DNA of 64,000 nt from Flavobacterium denitrificans DSM 15936 (GCF_000425445.1 NZ_AUDL01000004.1:558001-622000); one strand, 5' to 3'; shown: positions 23,653-32,363, numbered from the stretch's first letter. The notes: generated by a model from the sequence alone, not told the origin. A program made the numbers and translations.

Positions 23653-25932
23653 ATGCAAAACGTTTCAGAAGCTGCTGCTTACACTTTACAATTCATAAAT
23701 CAGACGCAAAAATCTATTTTTCTTACTGGAAAAGCCGGTACGGGAAAGACGACTCTTTTGCGTGAAATTATTGCTACAACACACAAAAACACTGTGGTTG
23801 TGGCGCCCACAGGTATTGCGGCGCTTAATGCTGGCGGTGTTACGATTCACTCGATGTTTCAGTTGCCATTTTCGGCTTTTCTTCCCACTTATGAAGAGAG
23901 TTCTCAGTTTACCGAAACTGTGAAATTTGAAAACAAAGAATCGCTTCGACGACATTTCAAAATGAACAATGTGAAGCGAAATGTAATCCGAAATATGGAG
24001 CTGCTGATTATTGATGAAGTCAGTATGCTTCGTGCTGATTTGCTGGACGCTATCGACTTTATGATGCAGACAGTTCGCAGAAATACACGTGCTTTTGGAG
24101 GTGTTCAAGTGCTTTTTATTGGTGATTTGTTGCAGCTTCCGCCAGTAATTCGGGATGAAGAATGGAGAACTTTGCGGAATTATTATAAGGGAAAATTTTT
24201 TTTTCATTCGCATGTAATTCAGCAAAATCCGCCTTTGTATATTGAATTATCTAAGATTTATCGCCAAAGCGATGATGTTTTTATTTCGGTTTTGAATAAC
24301 CTTCGAAACAATCAAATTTCCAAAGAAGATATTCAAGTTTTGAACCAATATGTGAAACCTGATTTCGATTTAAAAATGAATCCAGGGTATATTACGCTTA
24401 CGACTCATAATGCCAAAGCAGATACGATCAATGAGCAAGCAATCAGTGATTTGCCCGGAAATGAATTCAGTTTTCAGCCTTTTGTAGTTGGTGATTTTCC
24501 AGAAAAAATTTTCCCAGTTGAAGAAAATTTAAAGTTCAAAGTTGGTGCTCAAGTAATGTTCGTAAAGAACGATTTATCTTTTGAAAAAAGATATTTCAAC
24601 GGAAAAATGGGTGTAATAAAATCGCTTTCTGCTGAAGAAATTTTCGTTCACTTTCCTGAAGAAAATAAAACCATTGAAGTCGAAAAATACGAGTGGAAAA
24701 ATATTCGATATAAAGTAAATGAACTGACAAAAGAGATCGAAGAAGAAGTTTTAGGCACATTTGCGCATTATCCAATCAAATTGGCATGGGCAATCACGGT
24801 GCATAAAAGCCAAGGTTTGACTTTTGAGAAAGCTGCGCTCGACGTATCGCAAGTTTTTTTGCCTGGGCAAGCGTATGTAGCACTTTCTCGTTTAACGTCC
24901 TTAAATGGGCTTGTTTTGCTTTCTTCGATGCAAATGAACGGACTTTCGAACGATCAAGATGTCATGGATTATGCTTTGAACAAAGCGACTGAAGATGATT
25001 TAAAAAATTCGCTTCATTTTGAAACCAAAAATTTTATTCATAACTATTTGATTAACAGTTTTAATTGGACAGATTTGGCTCAAGAATGGCGAAATCATAG
25101 ATTTAGTTACAATGAAAATGCTACAAGTTCTGAAAAATCAAAACATTCGGTTTGGGCGCATAAATGCTTGGATTCGATTGAAGGCTTGGTAGATCCTTCG
25201 CAGAAATTCATTCTACAACTGAATAAAATTTTTAGCAATCAGACAGTCGATTTAATTTTTGTTAAGGAAAGGGTAGAAGCGGCCTATGATTATTTTTTTA
25301 AGCCAATGGATAAATTGGTCACGGATCTTTTAAGTAAGATGGCTGAAATTCAGAAATTTAAAAAAGTAAAAGAGTTTTATGAAGAATTATCTGTTTTGGA
25401 CGATTTGCAAACCAAGGCAGTTTTGCGCTTAATGAAAGCCAAATTGCTTATGGAAATTGTCGTTTCCCGTGAAACAATCAGCAAAGAAAGCTTGACATCT
25501 CCAGCCATTAAAAATTATAAAACAGATAAAATTTCGAGAATTAGAGATGAGTTTAAAATGACCAATACAGACATGTTTCAGGTCGAAGAGCCCCAAATAC
25601 GTTACTCTTCTAAAAAAGTGGATAAAACGGCCGAAAAAGGATCCAAAAAGACAACTGTTGAAGAAACGCACGAACTGTGGTTGGAGAGAAACTCAATTGA
25701 GGATATTGCACGAATTAGAAAAATCACGAAACAAACTGTTGAAACGCATTTGATAAAACTGATCCAAGCCAAGAAAATTGAAATTTCAGAAGTACTTCCT
25801 GACGATAAAATCCTGGCGCTTCGGGATGCTTTTGAATTTTACCAAGAAGAATCGCTAGCGCCTTTGAAAGAAAAATATGGTGATGAATTTACTTGGGATG
25901 AGCTTAAAATGTTCAAAGCGAGTATTAATTAG
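23653..25932 (+). CDS. PIF1/RecD-like helicase with C-terminal HTH domain
   Basis: A 759-residue superfamily-1 DNA helicase. The chosen start MQNVSEAAAYTLQF lies beyond the preceding terminator. Walker A is GKAGTGKTT (residues 26-34) and Walker B is LLIIDEVSMLRADLLDAID. IGDLLQLPPV is motif III of the PIF1 group. Motifs V-VI are AITVHKSQGLTFEKAALDVS and AYVALSRLTSLNGLVLLS. The C-terminal part holds a helix-turn-helix of the HTH_40 type (THELWLERNSIEDIARIRK). PIF1-type enzymes unwind DNA 5'-3', including G-quadruplexes and forks. It is complete and stands alone. A 14/16 match to parS lies inside it at 25461-25476. Confidence 0.9.
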   Translation: MQNVSEAAAYTLQFINQTQKSIFLTGKAGTGKTTLLREIIATTHKNTVVVAPTGIAALNAGGVTIHSMFQLPFSAFLPTYEESSQFTETVKFENKESLRRHFKMNNVKRNVIRNMELLIIDEVSMLRADLLDAIDFMMQTVRRNTRAFGGVQVLFIGDLLQLPPVIRDEEWRTLRNYYKGKFFFHSHVIQQNPPLYIELSKIYRQSDDVFISVLNNLRNNQISKEDIQVLNQYVKPDFDLKMNPGYITLTTHNAKADTINEQAISDLPGNEFSFQPFVVGDFPEKIFPVEENLKFKVGAQVMFVKNDLSFEKRYFNGKMGVIKSLSAEEIFVHFPEENKTIEVEKYEWKNIRYKVNELTKEIEEEVLGTFAHYPIKLAWAITVHKSQGLTFEKAALDVSQVFLPGQAYVALSRLTSLNGLVLLSSMQMNGLSNDQDVMDYALNKATEDDLKNSLHFETKNFIHNYLINSFNWTDLAQEWRNHRFSYNENATSSEKSKHSVWAHKCLDSIEGLVDPSQKFILQLNKIFSNQTVDLIFVKERVEAAYDYFFKPMDKLVTDLLSKMAEIQKFKKVKEFYEELSVLDDLQTKAVLRLMKAKLLMEIVVSRETISKESLTSPAIKNYKTDKISRIRDEFKMTNTDMFQVEEPQIRYSSKKVDKTAEKGSKKTTVEETHELWLERNSIEDIARIRKITKQTVETHLIKLIQAKKIEISEVLPDDKILALRDAFEFYQEESLAPLKEKYGDEFTWDELKMFKASIN
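25461..25476. other. Degenerate parS-like sequence in the helicase gene
   Basis: CGTTTCCCGTGAAACA matches 14 of 16 parS positions but has a changed core base (CACGTG to CCCGTG). It may be chance or a weak ParB site. Confidence 0.25.
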
Positions 25933-26016
25933 TTTTTTATTACACAATCTCATGTTAAACATTATGTAAAATAGAAATTTAAAAATATAAAGAATTCTTG
26001 TTTGTATCGCTTGAAT

Positions 26017-26032
26017 TGTTCCACGATAAACA
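26017..26032. other. Degenerate parS-like sequence, intergenic
   Basis: TGTTCCACGATAAACA matches 14 of 16 positions; both differences are in the right core (GTGA to GATA). It lies in the gap after the helicase and looks like a decaying site. Confidence 0.3.
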
Positions 26033-26079
26033 AAATAATGGTGGCTTTAAACATAGAAATGGACTTAATTTAATTTGAT

Positions 26080-26087
26080 TATATTTG
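26080..26087 (+). promoter_or_regulatory. -7 promoter box of the 253-residue exported protein
   Basis: TATATTTG, an exact TAnnTTTG match, ends 43 bases before the ATG at 26131. Confidence 0.5.
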
Positions 26088-26130
26088 ATTGTTTTTGTGA
26101 TAGTTAGTTTTTAATCAAAAATATTTTAAG

Positions 26131-26892
26131 ATGAAAAGAAGCTATTTATTTTTAATTCTATTGGTTTTTATCGGCAATTATATAGCTGCTCAAGAGGTTA
26201 GTTCAGAGTCCCAGCTATTTGCAAAGCGATTTATTGAAAACATAAAAGACAATAAAAAAGAAACATTAGCAGATCTGGTTGTGTACCCTCTAAACAGAGA
26301 AAACCCGATACCAGATATAATTGACAAAGCCGATTTTATAAAGCGGTACGACGAAGTGTTTGACACTAGTTTTAAAGAAGAAATCATAAAATCTAATCCT
26401 TCAAAAAACTGGCATGATATGGGTTTGCGTGGTGTGATGCTTGATAAGGGAAGTATTTGGTTAGATATAGACGGACGCTTGACGGCGGTGAATTATTTAT
26501 CGAAATTCGAAATTGATTTTAGAAAAGAACTTATTGCTGCACAGAAAAAAGATTTAGATGCAAGTATTGCCTATTTCAAGACGCCAATATGTATTTTGGA
26601 AACAGAGAAATTTACCATCAGAATTGATGATCTCAGTAAAAGCAATTATCGTTTTGCATCATGGGCAGCTGGAAAAAAGATGAGTGAAAAGCCTGATTTG
26701 ATTCTTTACAACGGAAAACTTATTGTAGAAGGCATTGGTGGCAATCATCAATATGAATTTACAAACGACAAGTATACTTACGAATGTGCCATTATTATTT
26801 TGGGCGAAGAAAATTCACCCCCGGCGCGATTTACGATATACCAGGGTGGTAAAAAAATACTTTTTCAAGATGCCAAAATTATTTCACAATAA
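26131..26892 (+). CDS. Exported protein of unknown function
   Basis: A 253-residue protein with a signal peptide (MKRSYLFLILLVFIGNYIAAQ). The mature part has SSESQLFAKRFIENIKDNKKE, then VVYPLNRENPIPDIIDKADF and FKEEIIKSNPSKNWHDMGLRG, a pattern like small NTF2-like or DUF4440-type periplasmic domains. The second half is beta-rich (TAVNYLSKFEIDF; FTIRIDDLSKSNYRF; EFTNDKYTYECAII). I do not recognise a specific family. It is expressed from its own promoter and ends at a perfect 17-bp hairpin shared with the opposing gene. Confidence 0.75.
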   Translation: MKRSYLFLILLVFIGNYIAAQEVSSESQLFAKRFIENIKDNKKETLADLVVYPLNRENPIPDIIDKADFIKRYDEVFDTSFKEEIIKSNPSKNWHDMGLRGVMLDKGSIWLDIDGRLTAVNYLSKFEIDFRKELIAAQKKDLDASIAYFKTPICILETEKFTIRIDDLSKSNYRFASWAAGKKMSEKPDLILYNGKLIVEGIGGNHQYEFTNDKYTYECAIIILGEENSPPARFTIYQGGKKILFQDAKIISQ

Positions 26893-26930
26893 ACAAAAAG
26901 GCTATTCTATTTTGAATAGCCTTTTTGTTT
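26891..26930. terminator. Bidirectional terminator, 17-bp perfect stem
   Basis: AAACAAAAAGGCTATTC and GAATAGCCTTTTTGTTT are exact complements around TATTTT. It overlaps the stop codons of both convergent genes (26892 and 26929). Confidence 0.9.
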
Positions 26931-27375
26931 ATAACGTTGATATCACTTTTTCAAGCTCTTTTTGCTGCGTTATTTGCGTTAATTTTAGTTTTTGAATATT
27001 CACCTCGTTTTCTTTTGTTTTTAGCCTCTGTTTTGCTATTTCTTCTTCGGATATTGAAGTAGTGGTAATTTTATTTTCCAGTTTTTGATTTTCAATTTCC
27101 AGCTTGGTAACTTTATTCTTAGTAGAATTCAAATTGCTTTCAGATTTAACAAGATTTTTCTTTTTCTCCTCAAGAGCATTTAGATTTCTTTTTAATTCCA
27201 CAATTTTAGCGTCAAGCTTTTTATACATTTCTGCCAATGTTTTTTCATTTTCGATTTCATTATCTTTAACTAGAAGATCCTGTTTTCTTTGATCGATAAG
27301 TATTTGTTGTGCAAAAATTGTTTTCGCGTTGAGCATTAGAAGCAGTAAGGTTAGTATTTTGAATGTTTTTCTCAT
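26929..27375 (-). CDS. Exported coiled-coil protein of unknown function
   Basis: A 148-residue protein with a signal peptide (MRKTFKILTLLLLMLNAKTIFAQ). The rest is almost entirely predicted coiled coil, with heptads rich in Lys, Glu and Asn from about residue 30 (LVKDNEIENEKTLAEMYKKL) to the end (LTQITQQKELEKVI). No enzymatic motif is visible. It may be a periplasmic spacer or chaperone-like helix pair. A terminator with an A/T-rich stem at 27462-27497 separates it from the SPOR gene, so it probably has its own promoter. Confidence 0.7.
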   Translation of the reverse strand: MRKTFKILTLLLLMLNAKTIFAQQILIDQRKQDLLVKDNEIENEKTLAEMYKKLDAKIVELKRNLNALEEKKKNLVKSESNLNSTKNKVTKLEIENQKLENKITTTSISEEEIAKQRLKTKENEVNIQKLKLTQITQQKELEKVISTL

Positions 27376-27461
27376 TTTTTATAAAATTTTAAAAAACGAA
27401 TTTATACTTACAAAAGTTTTAAAACGTAACTTGTAAGTTAATTAAATAACAGAATAAGACA

Positions 27462-27497
27462 AAAAAAAATCCTATTCAGTTCGAATAGGATTTTTTA
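27462..27497 (-). terminator. Terminator of the SPOR-domain gene
   Basis: AAAAAATCCTATTC and GAATAGGATTTTTT pair around a 5-base loop, with A/T runs on both sides. It is 6 bases beyond the stop at 27503. Confidence 0.85.
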
Positions 27498-27502
27498 GAA
27501 TT

Positions 27503-28468
27503 TTATAAGTTTTCGACTAATATCCAGGCATCTGGATTTTCGCCTTTTTGAATTTCTTTTTGAGCTTTTGTCGCTTCAGACATAGTTGCATAGCTTCCGT
27601 ATAAAACGGGAAATAAACCATGTTTATTTTCGCCTAGCATACGCGCTTTATAACCATCTTTGATCAATTGGTTATAAGCTTTTTTAGCATTTGCCTCACT
27701 TCTAAATGCGCCTGCCATGATATGGTAAGGCATTAGTTTTGTTTCTGGAGATTCAACTTTTGCAGAATCAACAGAAAGGGTAACGGCAGGCAAAGGATTT
27801 TGGATAAAGAATGTAGCTTCTTGAATTTTATTTTCTACTTTTTTCTGAACTGCAGTTTCTACAACTAATGTTTGAGAATCTATTTGATTTTGATATAAAG
27901 GATATCCAATGCTTCCGGTAATTCCAAGTCCTAAAATGAAAATAGCTGCATATTTTAACAAGTGATTTGATGATCTTGACTCTTCATCTTCATGAAGCGC
28001 AATCGTTTCTCTTTCAGATATTTCTTCCAGTTTTCGTTCAAAAATTTCTTTCTTCACAATTGGTGAAATAAACGGACTTAATCCGAAAGAACTTGCTAGA
28101 TAATTCGTTTGATCGTTTGGAGTGAAGACCATATTTTTTTCCGAATTCAAACGAATTTCACCAATGTTTTTTAAACTAATAGTCCCGTCTTCTTCAAGTG
28201 TTTTTTTCCAGCTCATAACTTCAAAACCAATAGCGCTTACAGCAAAACCATATGATGTTTTTTCAGCATTTGCTATATGATTAGCTAGCAACCCGTCATT
28301 ATTTTTTAAATGACTGTTGAAAGAAATTAATTTTTTTGGCGGATAGAACGAATTGGTTTTTTCATTCAACTGCGCCGATTGTGTTTCTGTTAAAAATGCA
28401 CCAAAGCCTGGAACCGTTACACACTGATAACGATACAATAACTGTCCTATGTAAGTTTCGATTTTCAT
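27503..28468 (-). CDS. HU-CCDC81 / SPOR-domain membrane protein
   Basis: A 321-residue single-pass protein. The N-terminal part (about 1-130) fits the tandem HU-like/CCDC81 region of Bacteroidota: IGQLLYRYQCVTVPGFGAFL, then PPKKLISFNSHLKNNDGLLA and AVSAIGFEVMSWKKTLEEDG. A membrane helix follows (HLLKYAAIFILGLGITGSIG, about 167-186). The C-terminus is a SPOR domain (about 245-320, PYHIMAGAFRSEANAKKAYN), which binds septal peptidoglycan stripped of stem peptides. A cytoplasmic HU-like part joined through the membrane to a periplasmic SPOR could link the nucleoid to the division site, but that is inference. A promoter box lies 5 bases before the ATG. Confidence 0.87.
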   Translation of the reverse strand: MKIETYIGQLLYRYQCVTVPGFGAFLTETQSAQLNEKTNSFYPPKKLISFNSHLKNNDGLLANHIANAEKTSYGFAVSAIGFEVMSWKKTLEEDGTISLKNIGEIRLNSEKNMVFTPNDQTNYLASSFGLSPFISPIVKKEIFERKLEEISERETIALHEDEESRSSNHLLKYAAIFILGLGITGSIGYPLYQNQIDSQTLVVETAVQKKVENKIQEATFFIQNPLPAVTLSVDSAKVESPETKLMPYHIMAGAFRSEANAKKAYNQLIKDGYKARMLGENKHGLFPVLYGSYATMSEATKAQKEIQKGENPDAWILVENL

Positions 28469-28473
28469 AGTAA

Positions 28474-28481
28474 CAAAGTTA
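28474..28481 (-). promoter_or_regulatory. -7 promoter box of the SPOR gene, nearly leaderless
   Basis: TAACTTTG on the minus strand ends 5 bases before the ATG at 28468, so the transcript start should fall at or very near the start codon. Confidence 0.55.
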
Positions 28482-28706
28482 TGGAACGAATATAGTTATC
28501 AAAATTTTATTCACAATTTTTATTAACAATTAAGCTTTTTTTATAGACAATTAGTTTTCAGATGTTTATTATTAAATAGTTTTTTTTTGTAGGAGTTGCA
28601 ATTAGTTAAATTTTTAAATTTATTAAGAAATTACTTTATTTTACTCATATTTGCAGTTTAAAATTATTTTAGTTTTCGATTCTATTTTACATAATATTTT
28701 TCAGAA

Positions 28707-29807
28707 ATGTCAGACCAGGAATTATTTTACTTGTTAGCCTTACTCAAAGTGGAGGGAGTAGGTGATATTATGGCAAAAAAACTCTTAACACATTGCGGAA
28801 GCGCTGAAGCTGTTTTTAAAACAAAAACAGTTCAAATAGCGGGAATTGATGGGGTTGGTTCTGTATTGCTTAAAAATTTGAAAGACAAAACTGTTTTTGA
28901 AAAAGCCGGTCGAGAGCTTGAATTTATTCATGCCGATCAAATTAATGCTTGTTATTTTCAGGATGAAAACTATCCGGAACGTTTGAAACATTGTATCGAT
29001 TCGCCAGTTTTGATTTTTACTTCGGGAAATATTGATTTAAAAAACAAAAAAATGATCAGTATTGTGGGAACGAGGCAAATAACTTCGTATGGCATTGATT
29101 TTTGCAGAAAACTTATTGAAGATCTTGTACCGCTTGATCCTGTTATAGTCAGTGGTTTTGCTTATGGTGTTGATATTGTGGCACATCAATTAGCGTTGGA
29201 AAATAATCTTCAAACCATTGGTGTTTTGGCGCACGGATTAAATCAGATTTATCCAAAAACGCACAAAAGGTATATCTCAAAAATGGAAGAAAAAGGTGGA
29301 TTCATAACTGAATTTTGGAGTTCTTCAAATCCTGATAAAGAGAAATTTGTGCGCAGAAATCGAATTGTTGCCGGTATGACTGAAGCCACAATTGTAATAG
29401 AATCTGCTGATAAAGGAGGTTCGCTAATAACGGCAAATTTAGCAAACGATTATAATCGGGAAGTTTTTGCAGTTCCTGGACGTGTTACGGATAGATACAG
29501 TCAGGGTTGCAATAACCTCATTAAAACTCAAAAGGCTAATATGTTAACTAGTGCCGCAGATTTGATATATGGATTGAATTGGGATCTTGAAAGCAAGCCG
29601 AAATCTATCCAACGACAGCTTTTTGTTGAACTTGCTCCTGATGAAGAAATTATTTATAACTTCTTGATTAAAAGTGGAAAAGAATTATTAGATATTATAG
29701 CATTAGAGTGTAATTTCCCGATTTTTAAAATATCAGGAATTCTTTTAAACATGGAGCTTAAAGGTTTAATAAGACCTTTGCCGGGCAAGATGTTTGAAGC
29801 TGTTTAG
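28707..29807 (+). CDS. dprA: DNA-processing protein DprA
   Basis: A 366-residue cytoplasmic protein that loads RecA on incoming single-stranded DNA during natural transformation. It has an N-terminal helix-hairpin-helix-like region (LLALLKVEGVGDIMAKKLL), then the Rossmann-like DprA/Smf core: MISIVGTRQITSYGIDFCRK, VIVSGFAYGVDIVAHQLA, the GGSLITANLAND loop and FAVPGRVTDRYSQGCN. A C-terminal winged-helix domain (about 300-366) completes it. All are intact. recA lies 3 kb further on, on the other strand. A terminator shared with trpS follows. Confidence 0.95.
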   Translation: MSDQELFYLLALLKVEGVGDIMAKKLLTHCGSAEAVFKTKTVQIAGIDGVGSVLLKNLKDKTVFEKAGRELEFIHADQINACYFQDENYPERLKHCIDSPVLIFTSGNIDLKNKKMISIVGTRQITSYGIDFCRKLIEDLVPLDPVIVSGFAYGVDIVAHQLALENNLQTIGVLAHGLNQIYPKTHKRYISKMEEKGGFITEFWSSSNPDKEKFVRRNRIVAGMTEATIVIESADKGGSLITANLANDYNREVFAVPGRVTDRYSQGCNNLIKTQKANMLTSAADLIYGLNWDLESKPKSIQRQLFVELAPDEEIIYNFLIKSGKELLDIIALECNFPIFKISGILLNMELKGLIRPLPGKMFEAV

Positions 29808-29813
29808 AATGAG

Positions 29814-29850
29814 AAAAAGCCTAATAAATTAATTTTACTAGGCTTTTTAT
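29814..29850. terminator. Bidirectional terminator between dprA and trpS
   Basis: AAAAAGCCTA and TAGGCTTTTT close a loop of 16 AT-rich bases, with A and T runs on either side, between two convergent genes. Confidence 0.85.
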
Positions 29851-29857
29851 TTGATTT

Positions 29858-30832
29858 TTATTTTTCAAATCCAAGAATGTTGCGAACTTTAGATAAAACA
29901 CCATCTGCTACTATTGAAGCTTTTGAAGCTCCTTTTTTCAATAAGGAGTCCACTTCTTCAAGATTATTTATGTAATAATTGTATTTTTCTCTTTCTGTTT
30001 TGAATTTTTCGGTAATTAATTCAAAAAGAGCTTGTTTTGCATGTCCATAACCGTAGTTGCCTCCTAAGTAATTCGCACGCATTTCGGCAATTTGCGTTTC
30101 ATTTGCTAATAAAGAATAAATTGCAAATGCGTTGCAAGTATCGGGATTTTTAGGATCTTCGAGTGGAGTACTATCTGTTTCAATACTCATAACTTGCTTA
30201 CGCAATGCTTTGTCATCCAAGAAAATATTGATAATATTATTCGCAGACTTGCTCATTTTACCCCCATTTGTTCCAGGAATTAGCATGATATTTTCTTGAA
30301 TTTTTGCTTCGGGAAGCACAAAAGTTTCTCCCATTTGGTGGTTAAAACGTGAAGCAACATCTCTAGTGATTTCTAGATGTTGTAACTGATCTTTTCCAAC
30401 AGGAACAAATTCAGCATCATACAATAAAATATCGGCAGCCATCAACATCGGATAAGTGAAAAGCCCGGCATTGACATCATCTAGACGATCTGATTTGTCT
30501 TTGAAGGAGTGTGCCAAAGTCAATCTTTGGTAAGGAAAAAAACAGCTTAAATACCAAGTCAATTCGGCAGTTTGTGTTACATCAGATTGTCTGTAAAAAG
30601 TAACTTTATCTGGGTTCAGGCCACATGCAAGCCAAGCGGCCGCTGTGCTATAGGTATTTTCTCTTAATGTTTTGCCGTCTTTGATTTGTGTAATTGAATG
30701 CAAATCAGCAATAAACAAATAAGATTCATTAGCAGGATTGTTTGATAACTCAATTGCAGGGATAATTGCTCCCAATAAATTTCCTAAATGCGGGGTTCCT
30801 GTACTCTGAACACCAGTAAGTATTTTTGCCAT
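29858..30832 (-). CDS. trpS: Tryptophanyl-tRNA synthetase
   Basis: A 324-residue class Ic synthetase that charges tRNA-Trp. MAKILTGVQSTGTPHLGNLL carries the HIGH-type motif (HLGN, residues 15-18), and KMSKS is at 192-196. Length matches bacterial TrpRS (about 330). I chose the start at 30832. A longer frame from 30913 reads through the dispersed intergenic palindrome at 30879-31064 and would add 27 residues absent from the family. The gene stands alone. Confidence 0.95.
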   Translation of the reverse strand: MAKILTGVQSTGTPHLGNLLGAIIPAIELSNNPANESYLFIADLHSITQIKDGKTLRENTYSTAAAWLACGLNPDKVTFYRQSDVTQTAELTWYLSCFFPYQRLTLAHSFKDKSDRLDDVNAGLFTYPMLMAADILLYDAEFVPVGKDQLQHLEITRDVASRFNHQMGETFVLPEAKIQENIMLIPGTNGGKMSKSANNIINIFLDDKALRKQVMSIETDSTPLEDPKNPDTCNAFAIYSLLANETQIAEMRANYLGGNYGYGHAKQALFELITEKFKTEREKYNYYINNLEEVDSLLKKGASKASIVADGVLSKVRNILGFEK

Positions 30833-30878
30833 TCTCAATTTTTTCTGAATTGCAAATGTCGTGATGTTTTTTCTAACC

Positions 30879-31064
30879 GCAAAGCACGTGAAGATTTTAC
30901 GCAAAACACGCAAAGATTTTTTACAGCATGTTCTTTAAATGAATTAAAAGATACAGCCACAGATTACAAGGATTTCCACAGATTTTAAATCTATTTAATC
31001 ATTTTATCTGTGACTATAAACTTTGCGAACCTGGCGTAAAATCTTTGTGTGCTTTGCGGTTAAA
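30879..31064. repeat. Imperfect palindromic intergenic element upstream of trpS
   Basis: Left arm AACCGCAAAGCACG and AAGATTTTACGC (30878-30903) is mirrored on the right by GCGTAAAATCTTTG and GTGCTTTGCGGTT (31033-31062). An inner pair (CACAGATTAC...GGATTTCCACAGAT and TTTATCTGTGACTA) sits between. The roughly 185-bp structure carries no gene and resembles the dispersed GCAAAG/TTACGC repeats common in flavobacterial intergenic DNA. Confidence 0.55.
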
Positions 31065-31084
31065 TAATTTGGTGAGACAAATTC

Positions 31085-31118
31085 TTGTTTAAAATTCATT
31101 TCGGTTTTCTTACTTTTG
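31085..31118 (+). promoter_or_regulatory. Promoter of plsC, nearly leaderless
   Basis: TTG at 31085-31087 and TACTTTTG at 31111-31118 are spaced by 23 bases. The box ends 5 bases before the chosen ATG at 31124, supporting that start over the one at 31085, which lies inside the promoter. Confidence 0.6.
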
Positions 31119-31123
31119 AAGTT

Positions 31124-31879
31124 ATGAAAATATTTAAAATTGCTTTTTGGATTCTTTGGCGCATTTGGTTTTATGTTTTAATGGCCATTCCGATATTGAT
31201 TATGTTGCCTTTTTTGCTCATTTCTATCATATCAGAGCGTGGATACCCTTATTTTTTTAAAATGGCCCGCATTTGGGCTAAATTTATCCTTTTCGGGATG
31301 GGTTTTTACTACAAAGTAAAACGCGAACAAAAGCTTATCAGACATAAAAGCTATATGATTGTCGCCAATCATACGTCAATGACTGATATTATGTTAATGT
31401 TGGCGATTATTAGAAATCCTTTTGTTTTTGTAGGGAAGAAAGAATTAGTTAAGATTCCGCTTTTTGGATTTTTTTATAAAAGAACTTGTATTCTTGTAGA
31501 TCGAAATTCTTCAAAGAGTAAAAATGAAGTTTTCAAAAGAGCACAAAATAGGCTTAATCAAGGACTTAGTATTTGTATTTTCCCTGAAGGAGGTGTTCCA
31601 GATGACGAAAGTATTTTGCTGGATGAGTTTAAGGATGGTGCTTTCCGTTTAGCGATTGAGCATCAAATACCAATTGTTCCGATTGTTTTTCCTGATAACA
31701 AAGAACGTTTCTCTTATACTTTTTTAAGTGGAAGTCCTGGAAAAATGAGAGCAAAAATTCTTTCTTTTGTTGAAACAAATGGGCTTACGGGTGATCATCG
31801 AAAAGAACTTCGCGATCAAGTACGTCAATTGATTTATAATGGATTAATTGATTTTCAGGAAAAAGACTCTAAAAAATAA
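31124..31879 (+). CDS. plsC: 1-acyl-sn-glycerol-3-phosphate acyltransferase
   Basis: A 251-residue membrane-bound acyltransferase that makes phosphatidic acid by acylating lysophosphatidate. A hydrophobic N-terminal segment (RIWFYVLMAIPILIMLPFLL) anchors it. Motif I is NHTSMTDIM (the NHxxxxD catalytic His and Asp), RTCILVDRNSSK corresponds to motif II, and IFPEGGVPDDESILLDEFKD to motif III. IPIVPIVFPDN is the fourth block. Length fits PlsC. The start at 31124 is chosen because the longer frame begins within the promoter. A terminator with a GTCGGGTT stem follows. Confidence 0.9.
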   Translation: MKIFKIAFWILWRIWFYVLMAIPILIMLPFLLISIISERGYPYFFKMARIWAKFILFGMGFYYKVKREQKLIRHKSYMIVANHTSMTDIMLMLAIIRNPFVFVGKKELVKIPLFGFFYKRTCILVDRNSSKSKNEVFKRAQNRLNQGLSICIFPEGGVPDDESILLDEFKDGAFRLAIEHQIPIVPIVFPDNKERFSYTFLSGSPGKMRAKILSFVETNGLTGDHRKELRDQVRQLIYNGLIDFQEKDSKK

Positions 31880-31885
31880 AAACAG

Positions 31886-31925
31886 AACCCGACAATCCTT
31901 AAGCTCCAGGATGTCGGGTTTTCTT
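31886..31925 (+). terminator. Terminator of plsC
   Basis: AACCCGACAATCCT and AGGATGTCGGGTT pair with one bulge, then a T-rich tract. Confidence 0.85.
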
Positions 31926-32363
31926 TTGAACTAAAATAACCCCTTATTTTTATTCAAAATCTTATCTGTGAATGATTTTTTCAGAAATAAATCGTAATAC
32001 TTTTTTAAATTTCAATTTGGTTTTTCTTCGGTTTTTATTGTACAACACTTCTATTTTCTCTTTCATAATTAAAAACATTAAGGATTGATAATATAGAGTT
32101 TGGTTAAAACTCAGGTTAGCTTCATAATATAATAGAGAGCTAAAAATTAAAAAGGTTGCGCGAACAGAGAATTTTTTTTAAAAAAAAGAATAAAAACCCG
32201 TCAGCACCAAACAAACCAACGGATTTTTATTTAAAACAAATCAACCAAATTCATTCTAGAAATTCGCTAAAGGACACTTATGGCAATGTCTTTTAGATAT
32301 TATATCTATTATTAAGATGTTATTGTTGTAAAATGGTTGCGTCTTTTTTTGATTTTTTTCAAA
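31926..32363. other. 440-bp gap, with a possible 34-codon basic peptide on the minus strand
   Basis: No convincing gene is visible. A short minus-strand frame at 31962-32066 starts MKEKIEVLYNKNRRKTKLKF and ends ISEKIIHR; it is 34 codons, very basic, and lacks a clear promoter. Plausible but weakly supported. Around 32192-32236 the words ATAAAAACCCGT and AACGGATTTTTAT form a weak stem. The rest is AT-rich. Confidence 0.3.

Noticed and set aside
28490..28706. Possible replication origin (AT-rich, near dprA)
   Set aside because: No TTATCCACA-type DnaA boxes were found and no dnaA or dnaN is nearby; AT-richness is normal for this genome.
30880..30892. CACGTG in GCACGTGAAG near trpS as a further parS site
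   Set aside because: Only the central six bases match; both arms differ, and it lies within an intergenic repeat.
30833..30913. Longer N-terminus for TrpRS
   Set aside because: The extension is encoded by the dispersed palindromic element and does not match the family.
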